Assembly (NCBI RefSeq): GCF_014201355.1 | Contig: NZ_JACHEG010000011.1 | Location: forward strand, 62,001-126,000 | From: Aliirhizobium wenxiniae | Lineage (GTDB): Bacteria; Pseudomonadota; Alphaproteobacteria; Rhizobiales; Rhizobiaceae | Reading direction: 5' to 3' | DNA: 64,000 nt | Part shown: piece by piece, positions 17,113-26,318 of the stretch | Layout of the letters: each line of letters begins with the position of its first letter | Position numbering within the stretch: position 1 is the first letter of the stretch | Notes under the pieces: model-generated | Told to the model about the DNA's origin: nothing | What the model saw: the letters and a program-made list of their open reading frames with translations, nothing else | Databases searched by the model: none | Program-made: the position numbers and the translations under genes

Positions 17113-18312
17113 ATGAAAATCACGAGTATAGAAACACTTCGCACCGACGAGTTTTCCAACGTCGTCTGGGTACAGGTCCATACCGATGCCGGCATTATCG
17201 GGCTTGGTGAAACCTTCTACGGTGCGGCCTCTGTAGAGGCGCATATCCACGACGTTCTGGCCGGCCGCCTGCTCGGCAAGGACCCGTTGCGCATCGAGGC
17301 GCTTGCGCGCGAACTGGTCAACTTGCCCATGGCTCAGTCTTCGACGGGGGCCGAATATCGTGCGGCATCTGCCATCGATCTCGCGCTCTGGGACATCTTC
17401 GGCAAGGTCTGCGATATGCCGGTGCACCAGATGCTCGGCGGTCTCGCGCATGACAAAGTGCCGGTATACAATACCTGCGCCGGTTACGGTTACGTGCGCT
17501 CCAACAAGATCAAGCCGGTCGATACCTGGAATTTCAAAGATGCAGAAGGCCCTTACGAGGACCTCAACGGCTTCATGACCGATGCGGGCGCGCTGGCTGA
17601 AAGCCTGCTGGAGCAGGGTATCACTGGCATGAAGATCTGGCCATTCGACCCGGCTGCAATCGAGAACGACGGGCGTTTCATCACCGCCGAGCAGATGCGC
17701 CGCGCGGTGGAGCCGTTCGAAAAGATCCGCAAGGCCGTCGGCGACAAGATGCAGATCATGGTGGAGTTCCATTGCTTGTGGAACCTTCCGACGATCAAGA
17801 AGATCGCCAGGGTTCTCGAAGCTTATGAGCCGACCTGGTACGAAGATCCGATCCGGATGAACTCCATTCAGGCGCTCTCCGAACTTGCGGGTTCAACCTC
17901 CGTGCCGATCTGCGCCTCCGAGACACTGGGCTCACGATTCCCCTACAAGGACATGCTGGAAGCCGGTGCGATCGGCATCGTCATGACCGACCTCGTCTGG
18001 ACCGGCGGCTTGACAGAAGGGCGCAAGATTGCCGCTCTCGCCGACACCTACCACAGGCCCTATGCGCCGCACGATTGCACCGGCCCGGTTGCCTATGTGG
18101 CGGCCGTCCACTCCTCGCTTTCCCAGCCAAACACGATGATCCAGGAGTCTGTCCGGGCCTTCTATACCGGCTGGTACAAGGAGCTCGTCACCGAACTTCC
18201 CCGCATCGAAAACGGCCATGTCCTGCCCATGCAGGGACCGGGGCTCGGCACTGAATTGCTGCCACAGGTCTTCGAACGGTCGGACCTGCATGTCCGGCGC
18301 ACTGCTCTCTAA
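17113..18312 (+). CDS. Enolase-superfamily sugar-acid dehydratase (mandelate racemase/muconate lactonizing type)
   Basis: This 399-residue protein has an N-terminal capping domain and a C-terminal barrel. Barrel motifs include the Lys at GMKIWPFD, metal ligands at EFHCLW, YEDPI and ASETLG, and a late-strand His in APHDCTG. The EFH ligand and the KIW motif separate it from classical gluconate, mannonate and galactarate dehydratases, so the substrate is open. In this operon it could dehydrate gluconate or a related aldonate to a 2-keto-3-deoxy acid. The ATG at 17113 has a modest AGGAT upstream. Confidence 0.8.
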   Translation: MKITSIETLRTDEFSNVVWVQVHTDAGIIGLGETFYGAASVEAHIHDVLAGRLLGKDPLRIEALARELVNLPMAQSSTGAEYRAASAIDLALWDIFGKVCDMPVHQMLGGLAHDKVPVYNTCAGYGYVRSNKIKPVDTWNFKDAEGPYEDLNGFMTDAGALAESLLEQGITGMKIWPFDPAAIENDGRFITAEQMRRAVEPFEKIRKAVGDKMQIMVEFHCLWNLPTIKKIARVLEAYEPTWYEDPIRMNSIQALSELAGSTSVPICASETLGSRFPYKDMLEAGAIGIVMTDLVWTGGLTEGRKIAALADTYHRPYAPHDCTGPVAYVAAVHSSLSQPNTMIQESVRAFYTGWYKELVTELPRIENGHVLPMQGPGLGTELLPQVFERSDLHVRRTAL

Positions 18313-18326
18313 GAAAGGATATTGAA

Positions 18327-19094
18327 ATGACCACCAAAATGTTCGACCTGACCGGCAAGACGGCCCTGGTAACCGGATCTGCTCGGGGTATTGGCAACGC
18401 AATTGCGCGCGGACTCGGCGATGCGGGCGCAGCCATTATCCTCAGCGATATCAATGCGGAGGGTCTCGGCAAAGCCGCAGCGGAGGCGCGCAAGGACGGA
18501 TACACCGTGCATGAAGCTGTTCTTGACGTTACAGACGAAGAATCTGTGGCTGCTGCATTCGCGAAGTTCGACGAACAGGGCCTGCATGTCGACATCCTCG
18601 TCAACAACGCGGGTATCCAGATTCGCGGTCCATTGCTCGATTTTCCTGCAGGCGATTTCCGTAAGGTCATCGACACGAACCTCACCAGTGCCTTTCTGGT
18701 CGGCCGCGAAGCCGCTCGGCGGATGGTCAAGAATGGTGGCGGCAAGATCGTCAATATCGGTTCGTTGACGAGTGAGCAGGCCCGCGTCACGACGGCGCCT
18801 TACACCGCGGCCAAGGGCGGCATTCGCCTGCTGACCAAGGCGATGACGGCGGAGTGGGCCGAACATAACATCCAAATCAATGCGATCGGTCCTGGCTACC
18901 TGATAACCGATATGACCAAGCCTCTTGTCGAAGACGAGAAGTTCGATTCCTGGGTGAAGCAGCGTACCCCTGCGCGCAAATGGGGTGTCCCGGCCGATCT
19001 TGTCGGCACTGCCGTCTTCCTGTCCTCTGACGCCTCAAGCTTTGTCAACGGGCAGTTGATCTTCGTTGATGGTGGTATCATGGCTGTTTATTGA
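18327..19094 (+). CDS. idnO: SDR oxidoreductase, gluconate 5-dehydrogenase-like
   Basis: This 255-residue short-chain dehydrogenase has the cofactor motif TGSARGIG (residues 17-24), NNAG and the catalytic Ser with YTAAK (Tyr-x3-Lys). It resembles gluconate 5-dehydrogenase, which interconverts 5-keto-D-gluconate and D-gluconate. AAGAAAGGA just upstream supports the start. It is the last gene of the operon and completes the idonate-to-gluconate pair with the MDR enzyme. Confidence 0.78.
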   Translation: MTTKMFDLTGKTALVTGSARGIGNAIARGLGDAGAAIILSDINAEGLGKAAAEARKDGYTVHEAVLDVTDEESVAAAFAKFDEQGLHVDILVNNAGIQIRGPLLDFPAGDFRKVIDTNLTSAFLVGREAARRMVKNGGGKIVNIGSLTSEQARVTTAPYTAAKGGIRLLTKAMTAEWAEHNIQINAIGPGYLITDMTKPLVEDEKFDSWVKQRTPARKWGVPADLVGTAVFLSSDASSFVNGQLIFVDGGIMAVY

Positions 19095-19429
19095 CCTGAA
19101 CACCTGACACGACGCAGGCACAAACAAAGAAGGCTACTTGTGTAATAGCCATGCGATTACGGGTCGCCCGCCTTTATTATGGGCGTGGCGACCTCGGTAT
19201 GAAAACTCTGGACTGCTGTAATTATTGGTTTTGATACGCAATCAGGCGCCGCTGCTCGCTTCATAGAAAGCTCCTCCGCATGGATGTCGAAGGGCTTTTT
19301 TCGTTTGGCCTTCGTGTCCAATTAGCCGAATCGTAGCGCTTAAAGCCCTCGAACCGCTTCTTCAGGATCATCGCCGCGAGGATAGAGGCAATGCTGTCGT
19401 GCATCCACGGCTTGATCTGATCCATGGTT
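19095..19429. other. Gap after the sugar-acid operon
   Basis: I see no credible gene or strong terminator. Short open frames on both strands lack recognisable domains. The segment borders the decayed ftsH-like fragment and is probably debris. Confidence 0.4.
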
Positions 19430-19840
19430 TGAACATCAACACTCCCGGAGGTGATGGTTACAGCCAAATTGGCTTTACGGCATCCAGCAGCGATACGCTC
19501 CGGTATTGCGAGGATCTGCTGGCGATGCTGATAGCGGGAAGGGCAGCCGAGGAGATCGTAGTCGAAGTTGTCCGCCGGTTCTGGGGGATCCGACCAAAGC
19601 GATCTGACGCGGGCGACGAGGTTGACGCCCGCCCTGGAACGCAGCCTCGGCTTTGGCGCGATCCAACCGCCACTCTACCGCAATGACAAGGATCCGAATC
19701 CGGCACTTTACGGCAATCCGGGTGGCTCGCGTTCACGCGCGGTTCTCGCTCGGGCAATGGAGAGTATATGCGAGAACCGGCATGAACTCGACGCGCTCAC
19801 CGAGCCGTTAGCGATCGGCGCATTTGTGTTTATTCCATGT
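19430..19840 (+). pseudogene. Remnant of an FtsH-like ATP-dependent zinc peptidase, frameshifted
   Basis: Two overlapping plus-strand frames together resemble the peptidase-domain C-terminus of FtsH-like proteases. The first (19430-19565) ends with LAMLIAGRAAEEIV. The second (from about 19568) continues with SAGSGGSDQSDLTRATRL and PPLYRNDKDP. The frame changes near 19561-19570. The AAA+ domain and the HEAGH zinc site are missing upstream. It is therefore a 5'-truncated and frameshifted relic. Boundaries are approximate. Confidence 0.7.
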
Positions 19841-19988
19841 GCCAGATCAAACAGAATGGCGAAAGACAGATCCATTTAAGCAAACGCGACGATGGTCGTA
19901 GTAAAAAGGAGCGAGGCGTCTTGCTTACGTTGTGGGGTTGCGGCGAATGGCTCCTGGCTGAAACACACCAATGTGGTAGCATAGGCAA

Positions 19989-20417
19989 ATGCAGCTCACG
20001 CTTTTTTCGGATTATAGTCTTCGTTTGATGATGTATGTCGCGATGTCCAATGGGCGGCGCGTCACGATCGAGGAAGCCGCAAACGCTTACGATATCTCGC
20101 GAGCGCATCTGATGAAGGTGGCGCAATTTCTGGTGCGGGAAGGTTTCCTGGAAGCCACGCGAGGCCGTACCGGAGGCCTCACTCTGTCGCGCTCCGCTGA
20201 AGAGATATCACTCGGTAGCCTTGTTCAGGCAACTGAAACGGGATTTGATCTCGTCGAGTGCTTCGGCGAGGGAGGCCGGTGTAAAATCGGGCAGGTCTGC
20301 CGCTTGCGCGGCGTACTGGGGGAGGCGATGCAGGCTTTTCTGCAGGTGCTTGATCGTTACACGCTTGCCGACATGGTATCCCGATCGGAAGATTTCGATT
20401 TTCTTAGAGTCGCCTGA
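19989..20417 (+). CDS. nsrR: Rrf2-family Fe-S regulator, NsrR-like nitric oxide sensor
   Basis: This 142-residue protein starts MQLTLFSDYSLR, typical of NsrR, with Asp8 in the position that ligates the cluster in characterised NsrR. The winged helix spans about 20-70. Three cysteines (91, 98, 104) form the Fe-S site, spaced C-x6-C-x5-C. NsrR represses nitrosative-stress and denitrification genes until NO damages the cluster. It sits 250 bases upstream of nosR, where a good NsrR-like box is found. IscR-type regulators are less likely. Confidence 0.83.
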   Translation: MQLTLFSDYSLRLMMYVAMSNGRRVTIEEAANAYDISRAHLMKVAQFLVREGFLEATRGRTGGLTLSRSAEEISLGSLVQATETGFDLVECFGEGGRCKIGQVCRLRGVLGEAMQAFLQVLDRYTLADMVSRSEDFDFLRVA

Positions 20418-20585
20418 CCCCCACAGCATCACTGCCTGCCTTACCTGCGGATCAACGCTGTAGTTGCATTATCATAATCAAATTCTGAAAATGCGTGTTC
20501 CCGGTAAATGAGATCCATACCGTTGTTTCGTAGGAGGATTTTTTGATCCCCCGATGAAGAAAAGCTGTTTCAGTTAGCGCTCTAA

Positions 20586-20608
20586 AAGATGCATATAGAA
20601 TACTTGAT
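20586..20608 (+). promoter_or_regulatory. NsrR-like operator upstream of nosR
   Basis: AAGATGCATAT-A-GAATACTTGAT matches the NsrR consensus (AAGATGCATTT-N-AAATGCATCTT) at 10 of 11 positions in the left half and about 7 of 11 in the right. An NsrR-like gene lies directly upstream. Its last bases overlap the FNR-like box. Confidence 0.6.
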
Positions 20609-20617
20609 TTGGATCAA
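20604..20617 (+). promoter_or_regulatory. FNR/FixK/NnrR-type box upstream of nosR
   Basis: TTGAT-TTGG-ATCAA is a perfect FNR-family palindrome 50 bases before nosR. In rhizobia such boxes are used by FixK, FnrN or NnrR for low-oxygen and NO activation. None of those activators is encoded in the window. Confidence 0.8.
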
Positions 20618-20666
20618 CGAGCTTTCTCTAGGCCCGCTCTAAACCCGTTCGCAACACCAAGGCAAC

Positions 20667-22991
20667 GTGGAGGAAGCGAAGAGCCTTATGTGCGCGCAGT
20701 CTCGAAATCCGCTGGAATACTTCTCGGTCCAAACTTTCATGCTGGCGGTGTTCGCGTGTCTTGTTCTAACGCTCTCCTGGGCTGCTCCCGGCCATGCAGC
20801 AAACCGCTTGCCAACCTATCTGGAAGAGGTGAAGCCGAGCGAACTGTTTGCGGACGCGGATCGTTTCGGGACACCCGTGGGCGAGCCTCCCATCGCTCCT
20901 GTCCTTCGTGGTGACGAGGTTCTCGGCTTCGCCTATCTCAATTCCGATTTCTCCAGTTCCATCGGGTATTCGGGCAAGCCTATCCACATCGTAGTCGGCA
21001 TTGACCAGAAGGGAGTGATCCGCGGGTTCAAGCTCGTTCACCATGACGAGCCGATCGTCCTGATCGGCATCCCGGAGGCGAAGGTTGTCGCCTCCATGAA
21101 TGCGCTCCTGAACAAGGATCTTGGGCGGGTCGCATCCGGCGCGGAAATGCCGCCGCAAGTCGATATCGTCAGTGGCGCCACGGTCACCGTTCTTGTCATG
21201 GGCGACAGCATTTCGCGAGCGGCGGTCCAGCTTATCCGGTCCAGCCGGCTTGGTGGCGATGTCGCAGTGACTGCAGCAGAGCCGACATTTATCCGCAAAC
21301 TCGACCCTTCGAAATCGGAGGTCCGCGACTGGGAGACGCTGGTGGGCGACGGCTCCGTGCGCAGCCTGCGGATGACCGTTGGCGAAGTTTCCGAAGATTT
21401 TCGAAAAGCAGGAAAGACAGTTGCCGCAGACAAGCCAGAAACGCATGATCCCAATGACAGGTTTATCGATCTCTATCTCGCCCCTGTCAGTGTTCCGTCA
21501 ATCGGCCGTTCCTTGCTGGGTGATGTTTCATACGAGCGTCTCGCGTCTCGTTTGAAGCCGGGTCAGTCTGCCATTCTTGTTGCCGGTGACGGTGCCTATT
21601 CCTTCAAGGGCTCGGGTTATGTGCGCGGCGGCATCTTCGACCGCATCGAATTGCTGCAGGAAGGTCAGGGATATCGTTTCCGTGACCGAAATCACACCCG
21701 CATTCCGGTATTGGCAGCCGAAGGGGCGCCAAGGCTTCGTGAGATCGCGCTTTTTGTGGTGCCGCAAGAGTTTACATTCGACGTCACCCAGCCGTTCGAT
21801 TTGCAGATGCTGGTCCAGCGCAATACCGAGGGGCGCGATAAGGCGATCATACCCTACAATCTTTCGTACGTTCTGCCTGACAGCTACGTGGTCGTCGAAA
21901 AAGTCGAAAAGGCCGCAGTCGCACAGCCCGCTCCCGCGCAGGCCACGATCGATCAGCCAGCCGACATCCGTCCGGAAGTAGCGATTGTCGATGAGCAGGC
22001 ATTGTGGATGCGGATATGGGATATGAACCGTATCAAGATCGGTATCACGGTCTTCGCTCTGCTGACCTTGACGGTGATCTTCTTCTTCCAGGACTGGCTG
22101 ATGAAACGCCCCGTATTTTTCCGGTGGCTGCGTGCGGGGTATCTGCTTTTCGCATTGGTCTGGCTAGGTTGGTACGCTAATGCGCAGTTGTCGGTCGTCA
22201 ACGTCCTCACCTTCGTCAACTCGCTCGTCACCGGCTTCAATTGGGAATTTTTCCTTTCTGCGCCGCTGATTTTCATCCTGTGGGCTGCGGTGGCCGCCGG
22301 TCTTCTGTTCTGGGGGAGGGGGCCATTCTGCGGTTGGCTCTGTCCGTTCGGAGCGCTGCAGGAACTGACCAACAACATCGCGCAATGGCTGAAAGTGCCA
22401 CAGTTGAAATTGCCATGGGGCTTGCACGAACGTCTGTGGCCGCTGAAATACATAATCTTCCTCGGCCTCTTCGGACTGTCGCTCTATTCCGTCGCGCTCG
22501 CTGAAATGTTCGCCGAGGTCGAGCCGTTCAAGACCGTGATCATTCTGAAGTTTGCGCGCGAATGGCCCTTCGTCATCTTTGCCCTGACCATGCTGAGTGC
22601 CGGGCTGTTCATCGAACGTTTTTATTGCCGCTATCTCTGCCCGCTTGGCGCAGCGCTCGCCATCCCTGGACATATCCGCATGTTCGAATGGCTCAAACGA
22701 TGGGGAGAATGCGGTTCTCCCTGCCACCTGTGCGCCAAGGAATGTCCCGTCAACGCGATCCATCCCGAGGGCAAGATCAATGTCAACGAATGCATTTACT
22801 GCATGCATTGCCAAGAGCTCTACCACGATGATCAGCGCTGTCCGCACATGATCCAGGTGCGCCGGAAAAGGGAAAAATTCATGGCCCTTTCATCTCCCGC
22901 GTCCCGGGGCGAGGTGCCGGCCAGGACAGTCGTCACCCACAACGGCGCCCCGATCCAGAAAGGCGGGGAACCGTCGGAAAATCCCGCCTAA
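20667..22991 (+). CDS. nosR: NosR, membrane flavo-iron-sulfur protein for N2O reductase expression and activity
   Basis: This 774-residue protein has an N-terminal signal-like helix (residues 25-45), a periplasmic FMN-binding domain with the flavinylation-type motif SGATVTV (about 170), several membrane helices (about 450-640) and cytoplasmic CxxxCP motifs (near 554 and 654). The C-terminus has a ferredoxin-like domain with two four-Cys sets (from about 681). NosR passes electrons toward NosZ and is needed for nosZ expression. ATG 20667 is kept, but the ATG at 20688 would also give a full signal helix. Confidence 0.92.
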   Translation: MEEAKSLMCAQSRNPLEYFSVQTFMLAVFACLVLTLSWAAPGHAANRLPTYLEEVKPSELFADADRFGTPVGEPPIAPVLRGDEVLGFAYLNSDFSSSIGYSGKPIHIVVGIDQKGVIRGFKLVHHDEPIVLIGIPEAKVVASMNALLNKDLGRVASGAEMPPQVDIVSGATVTVLVMGDSISRAAVQLIRSSRLGGDVAVTAAEPTFIRKLDPSKSEVRDWETLVGDGSVRSLRMTVGEVSEDFRKAGKTVAADKPETHDPNDRFIDLYLAPVSVPSIGRSLLGDVSYERLASRLKPGQSAILVAGDGAYSFKGSGYVRGGIFDRIELLQEGQGYRFRDRNHTRIPVLAAEGAPRLREIALFVVPQEFTFDVTQPFDLQMLVQRNTEGRDKAIIPYNLSYVLPDSYVVVEKVEKAAVAQPAPAQATIDQPADIRPEVAIVDEQALWMRIWDMNRIKIGITVFALLTLTVIFFFQDWLMKRPVFFRWLRAGYLLFALVWLGWYANAQLSVVNVLTFVNSLVTGFNWEFFLSAPLIFILWAAVAAGLLFWGRGPFCGWLCPFGALQELTNNIAQWLKVPQLKLPWGLHERLWPLKYIIFLGLFGLSLYSVALAEMFAEVEPFKTVIILKFAREWPFVIFALTMLSAGLFIERFYCRYLCPLGAALAIPGHIRMFEWLKRWGECGSPCHLCAKECPVNAIHPEGKINVNECIYCMHCQELYHDDQRCPHMIQVRRKREKFMALSSPASRGEVPARTVVTHNGAPIQKGGEPSENPA

Positions 22992-23022
22992 TCAATCAAC
23001 TAGGAGAGGAAACGAGGAAACA

Positions 23023-24942
23023 ATGACCAGTGAGAATAACTCCTTACGCCTGAACAGGCGTCAAATTCTCGGCTCGACGGCGTTCGCCGCAGCGGCAGGG
23101 GCTGCCACTGTGGGTGGTGCGCTCAGCCTTAGCGGCGGCACTGCAACAGAAGTTGCCGCACAGCCGGCTTCCGGCAACAATTACGAAATTAAGCCGGGCG
23201 AGTTGGACGAATATTACGCATTCTTTTCCAGCGGCCAGACGGGCGAAGTTCGTGTCGTCGGCGTGCCGTCCATGCGCGAACTGATGCGCATTCCGGTGCT
23301 CAACCGTTGCAGCGCCACCGGCTGGGGACAGACGAACGAAAGCCGCAAAGTGCTGACGGAAGGACTGTTGCCGGAAAACAAGGAGTACTTGGCCGACAAG
23401 GGCGGGATCTATCTCAACGGCGACCTGCATCACGTCACGCCGTCCTATACGGATGGAACGTTCGATGGTCGTTACCTGTTTGCCAACGACAAGGCGAACA
23501 CACGTATCGCCCGTGTCCGTCTCGACGTGATGAAGACCGACAAGATACTGCAGATTCCCAACGCACACGCCATTCATGGCCGTTGCCTGCAGAAATATCC
23601 GAAGACCAACTACGTCTTCTGCAACGGCGAAGACCGCGTGCCGCTTCCAAACGACGGCAGCATCCTCGATGACAATTCGCAGTACCATGCCGTCTTCACC
23701 GGCGTGAATGCCGAGGAAATGACCGTCGCATGGCAGGTCATGGTCGATGGTAACCTCGATATCCTCGATACGGATTATAGCGGTAAATACGCCTATTCGA
23801 CCTGCTACAACTCCGAGGAAGGTGTCAACCTCGAGCAGATGATGGCGAAGGATCAGGACTGGATCGTTATCTTCAACATCCCGCGCATCGAAGAAGGCAT
23901 CAAGAACGGTGATTTCAAGGAAATCAACGGCGTCAAGGTTCTCGATGGTCGCCACGGCTCGCGTTACACACGCTATATCCCAGTCGCCAACAGCCCTCAC
24001 GGCATCATTTCCGCCCCCGATGGTATCCACCTGACGGTCAGCGGCAAGCTGTCGCCGACGGTCACCGTTTTCGATACTCGCAAGTTCGACGATCTTTTCG
24101 ACGACAAGATCAAGCCGCGGGATACGGTCGTAGCCGAACCGGAATTGGGTCTTGGCCCGCTTCACACTGCCTATGACGGTCGCGGCAACGCCTACACGAC
24201 GTTGTTCATCGACAGTCAGGTCGTGAAGTGGAACATCGAAGACGCCAAGCGCGCTTTCAAGGGTGAGAAGGTCAATCCGGTTCGCCAGAAACTCGATGTG
24301 CACTACCAGCCAGGCCATCTCGACTCTTCCATGGGCAAGACCAAGGAAGCCGACGGCAAATGGCTCATCGTTCTCAGCAAGTTCTCGAAGGACCGTTATC
24401 TCAACGTCGGTCCACTTAAGCCGGAAAACGACCAGTTGATCGACATTTCCGGCGACGAGATGGTTCTGGTTCACGACAGCCCGAGCTTTGCCGAACCGCA
24501 TGATGCGGCCATCGTCCATGCGTCGAAGATCAATCCGGTTAGCGTCTGGAGCCGCGAAGACCGGTTCTTCGCAGATGCTGTTGCGCAGGCTAAGGCGGAC
24601 AACATCGACCTCCTGATCGACAGCGAAGTCATCCGCGACGGCAACAAGGTTCGCGTCTACATGACGTCGGCCGCACCTGCCTTCGGTCTGGAAAGCTTTA
24701 CCGTGAAGCAGGGCGACGAGGTCACCGTCTACGTTACCAATATCGATGAAGTGGAAGATCTCACTCACGGTTTTGCCATCATCAACTACGGTATCAACAT
24801 GGAAGTGGCGCCGCAGTCCACCGCGTCGGTCACCTTCAAGGCTGATAAGCCCGGTGTATGGTGGTATTACTGCTCGTGGTTCTGCCATGCGATGCACATG
24901 GAGATGAAGGGTCGCATGATGGTGGAGCCGAAGAAGGCATGA
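23023..24942 (+). CDS. nosZ: Nitrous-oxide reductase
   Basis: This 639-residue enzyme reduces N2O to N2 in the periplasm. It has a twin-arginine signal (LNRRQILGS, residues 9-17), so it is exported folded (clade I type). The CuZ propeller begins with the His pair in DLHHVTPS. The C-terminal cupredoxin has the CuA motif CSWFCHAMHMEM (about 617-628). AGGAGAGGAAACGAGG precedes the start. Its stop overlaps nosD. Confidence 0.96.
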   Translation: MTSENNSLRLNRRQILGSTAFAAAAGAATVGGALSLSGGTATEVAAQPASGNNYEIKPGELDEYYAFFSSGQTGEVRVVGVPSMRELMRIPVLNRCSATGWGQTNESRKVLTEGLLPENKEYLADKGGIYLNGDLHHVTPSYTDGTFDGRYLFANDKANTRIARVRLDVMKTDKILQIPNAHAIHGRCLQKYPKTNYVFCNGEDRVPLPNDGSILDDNSQYHAVFTGVNAEEMTVAWQVMVDGNLDILDTDYSGKYAYSTCYNSEEGVNLEQMMAKDQDWIVIFNIPRIEEGIKNGDFKEINGVKVLDGRHGSRYTRYIPVANSPHGIISAPDGIHLTVSGKLSPTVTVFDTRKFDDLFDDKIKPRDTVVAEPELGLGPLHTAYDGRGNAYTTLFIDSQVVKWNIEDAKRAFKGEKVNPVRQKLDVHYQPGHLDSSMGKTKEADGKWLIVLSKFSKDRYLNVGPLKPENDQLIDISGDEMVLVHDSPSFAEPHDAAIVHASKINPVSVWSREDRFFADAVAQAKADNIDLLIDSEVIRDGNKVRVYMTSAAPAFGLESFTVKQGDEVTVYVTNIDEVEDLTHGFAIINYGINMEVAPQSTASVTFKADKPGVWWYYCSWFCHAMHMEMKGRMMVEPKKA

Positions 24943-26318
24943 TCCACCGTTACGGTGCGGCAATATCGTGGATGGTGGCGCTCGTCGCCACCATCCCGAC
25001 CCTTGCCGGGGCTGAGACAATCAGCCTTTCCGCCGCCTCCCATTCCTTATTGCAGCAGGCGATAGATGCCGCCGCGCCTGGCGATACGCTGGTGCTGGAG
25101 CCGGGAGAATTTCGTGGCCCTCTCGTCATCGATCGCTCCATCACTCTGCGTGGCGAAGAAGGTGCGAGCATCGTTGGCAACGATATCGGCAGCGTCATCA
25201 GGATCAAGGCCGCGGATGTCATCGTCACCGGTCTGACCATCAGTGGTTCGGGCAGCGATCTCGATACGCAGGATTCCGGTATCTTTGTCGAGGAAACTGC
25301 CAAACGCGCCGTTATCGAGAGAAACCGGATCGTTGGGAACTTGCACGGCGTATGGTTGTTCGGCGCGGACGATTCCTGTGTCTGCGACAACATCATCACC
25401 GGGACGGCATCTCTTCACATGAGCCTAACCGGCAATGGTGTTTCCTTGTGGAATTCACCCGGCGCGAAGGTAAACGGCAACGATATCAGCCTGGGGCGCG
25501 ACGGCATCGCCACCAACGCCAGCAAGCGTAACGTCTTCAGCGGTAACCGCTTCAGGGATCTGCGTTTCGCCATCCATTACATGTACACGCATGACAGCGA
25601 GATCAGCGACAACGTGTCGATCGGCAATTCGGTCGGTTACGCGATCATGTTCTCCAACAAGCTGAACATCCGAAACAACCTGTCGGATGGAGATCGCGAT
25701 CACGGTCTGCTGCTCAACTATGCGAATTACTCTGTCATTACCGGAAACAAGGTCTTGGGACATCTCCAGCCGGAAGAACGCTGGACGGCTGGTGGCACGC
25801 GTTCCACCGAACACGGCGTGCCTGCGAGTGATCCCGACGATGTGGCGAAGCTGTCCGAGGGTCAGCGCCTCGGCCCGGAAAAATGCGTTTTCATCTACAA
25901 TGCCAACCGCAACCGCTTCATGGACAACCATTTCGAAAACTGCGCCATAGGGATCCATTTCACTGCCGGATCCGAAGGCAACAGCATGAGCGGTAACGCC
26001 TTCATCAATAACCGCAATCAGGTCAAGTATGTCGGCACACGCTATCTCGACTGGTCCCATGAGGGCCGCGGCAATTACTGGAGCGACAATCCCGGTTTTG
26101 ACCTGAACGGTGATGGAATTGCCGACAATCCCTATCGGCCAAATGACCTCATCGATCAGGTCCTGTGGACTGCACCCCAGGCAAAGCTGCTGATGACCAG
26201 CCCGGCCGTTCAGGTCATTCGCTGGGCACAGGCGCAGTTTCCGGCGCTGTTGCCCGGAGGTGTGGTCGATAGTCATCCACTGATGACGCCAACCTCTGTC
26301 GAGAGGAGTACCCAATGA
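24939..26318 (+). CDS. nosD: NosD, periplasmic copper-site maturation protein
   Basis: This 459-residue protein has a signal peptide (residues 1-23) and a right-handed beta-helix built of repeated Asn-rich rungs (for example GNGVSLWNSP, RNVFSGNRFR), the NosD/CASH pattern. With the NosFY ABC complex it supplies sulfur or copper to the NosZ CuZ site. The start ATGA overlaps the nosZ stop. A longer in-frame start inside nosZ is rejected because the signal peptide begins here. Confidence 0.92.
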   Translation: MIHRYGAAISWMVALVATIPTLAGAETISLSAASHSLLQQAIDAAAPGDTLVLEPGEFRGPLVIDRSITLRGEEGASIVGNDIGSVIRIKAADVIVTGLTISGSGSDLDTQDSGIFVEETAKRAVIERNRIVGNLHGVWLFGADDSCVCDNIITGTASLHMSLTGNGVSLWNSPGAKVNGNDISLGRDGIATNASKRNVFSGNRFRDLRFAIHYMYTHDSEISDNVSIGNSVGYAIMFSNKLNIRNNLSDGDRDHGLLLNYANYSVITGNKVLGHLQPEERWTAGGTRSTEHGVPASDPDDVAKLSEGQRLGPEKCVFIYNANRNRFMDNHFENCAIGIHFTAGSEGNSMSGNAFINNRNQVKYVGTRYLDWSHEGRGNYWSDNPGFDLNGDGIADNPYRPNDLIDQVLWTAPQAKLLMTSPAVQVIRWAQAQFPALLPGGVVDSHPLMTPTSVERSTQ

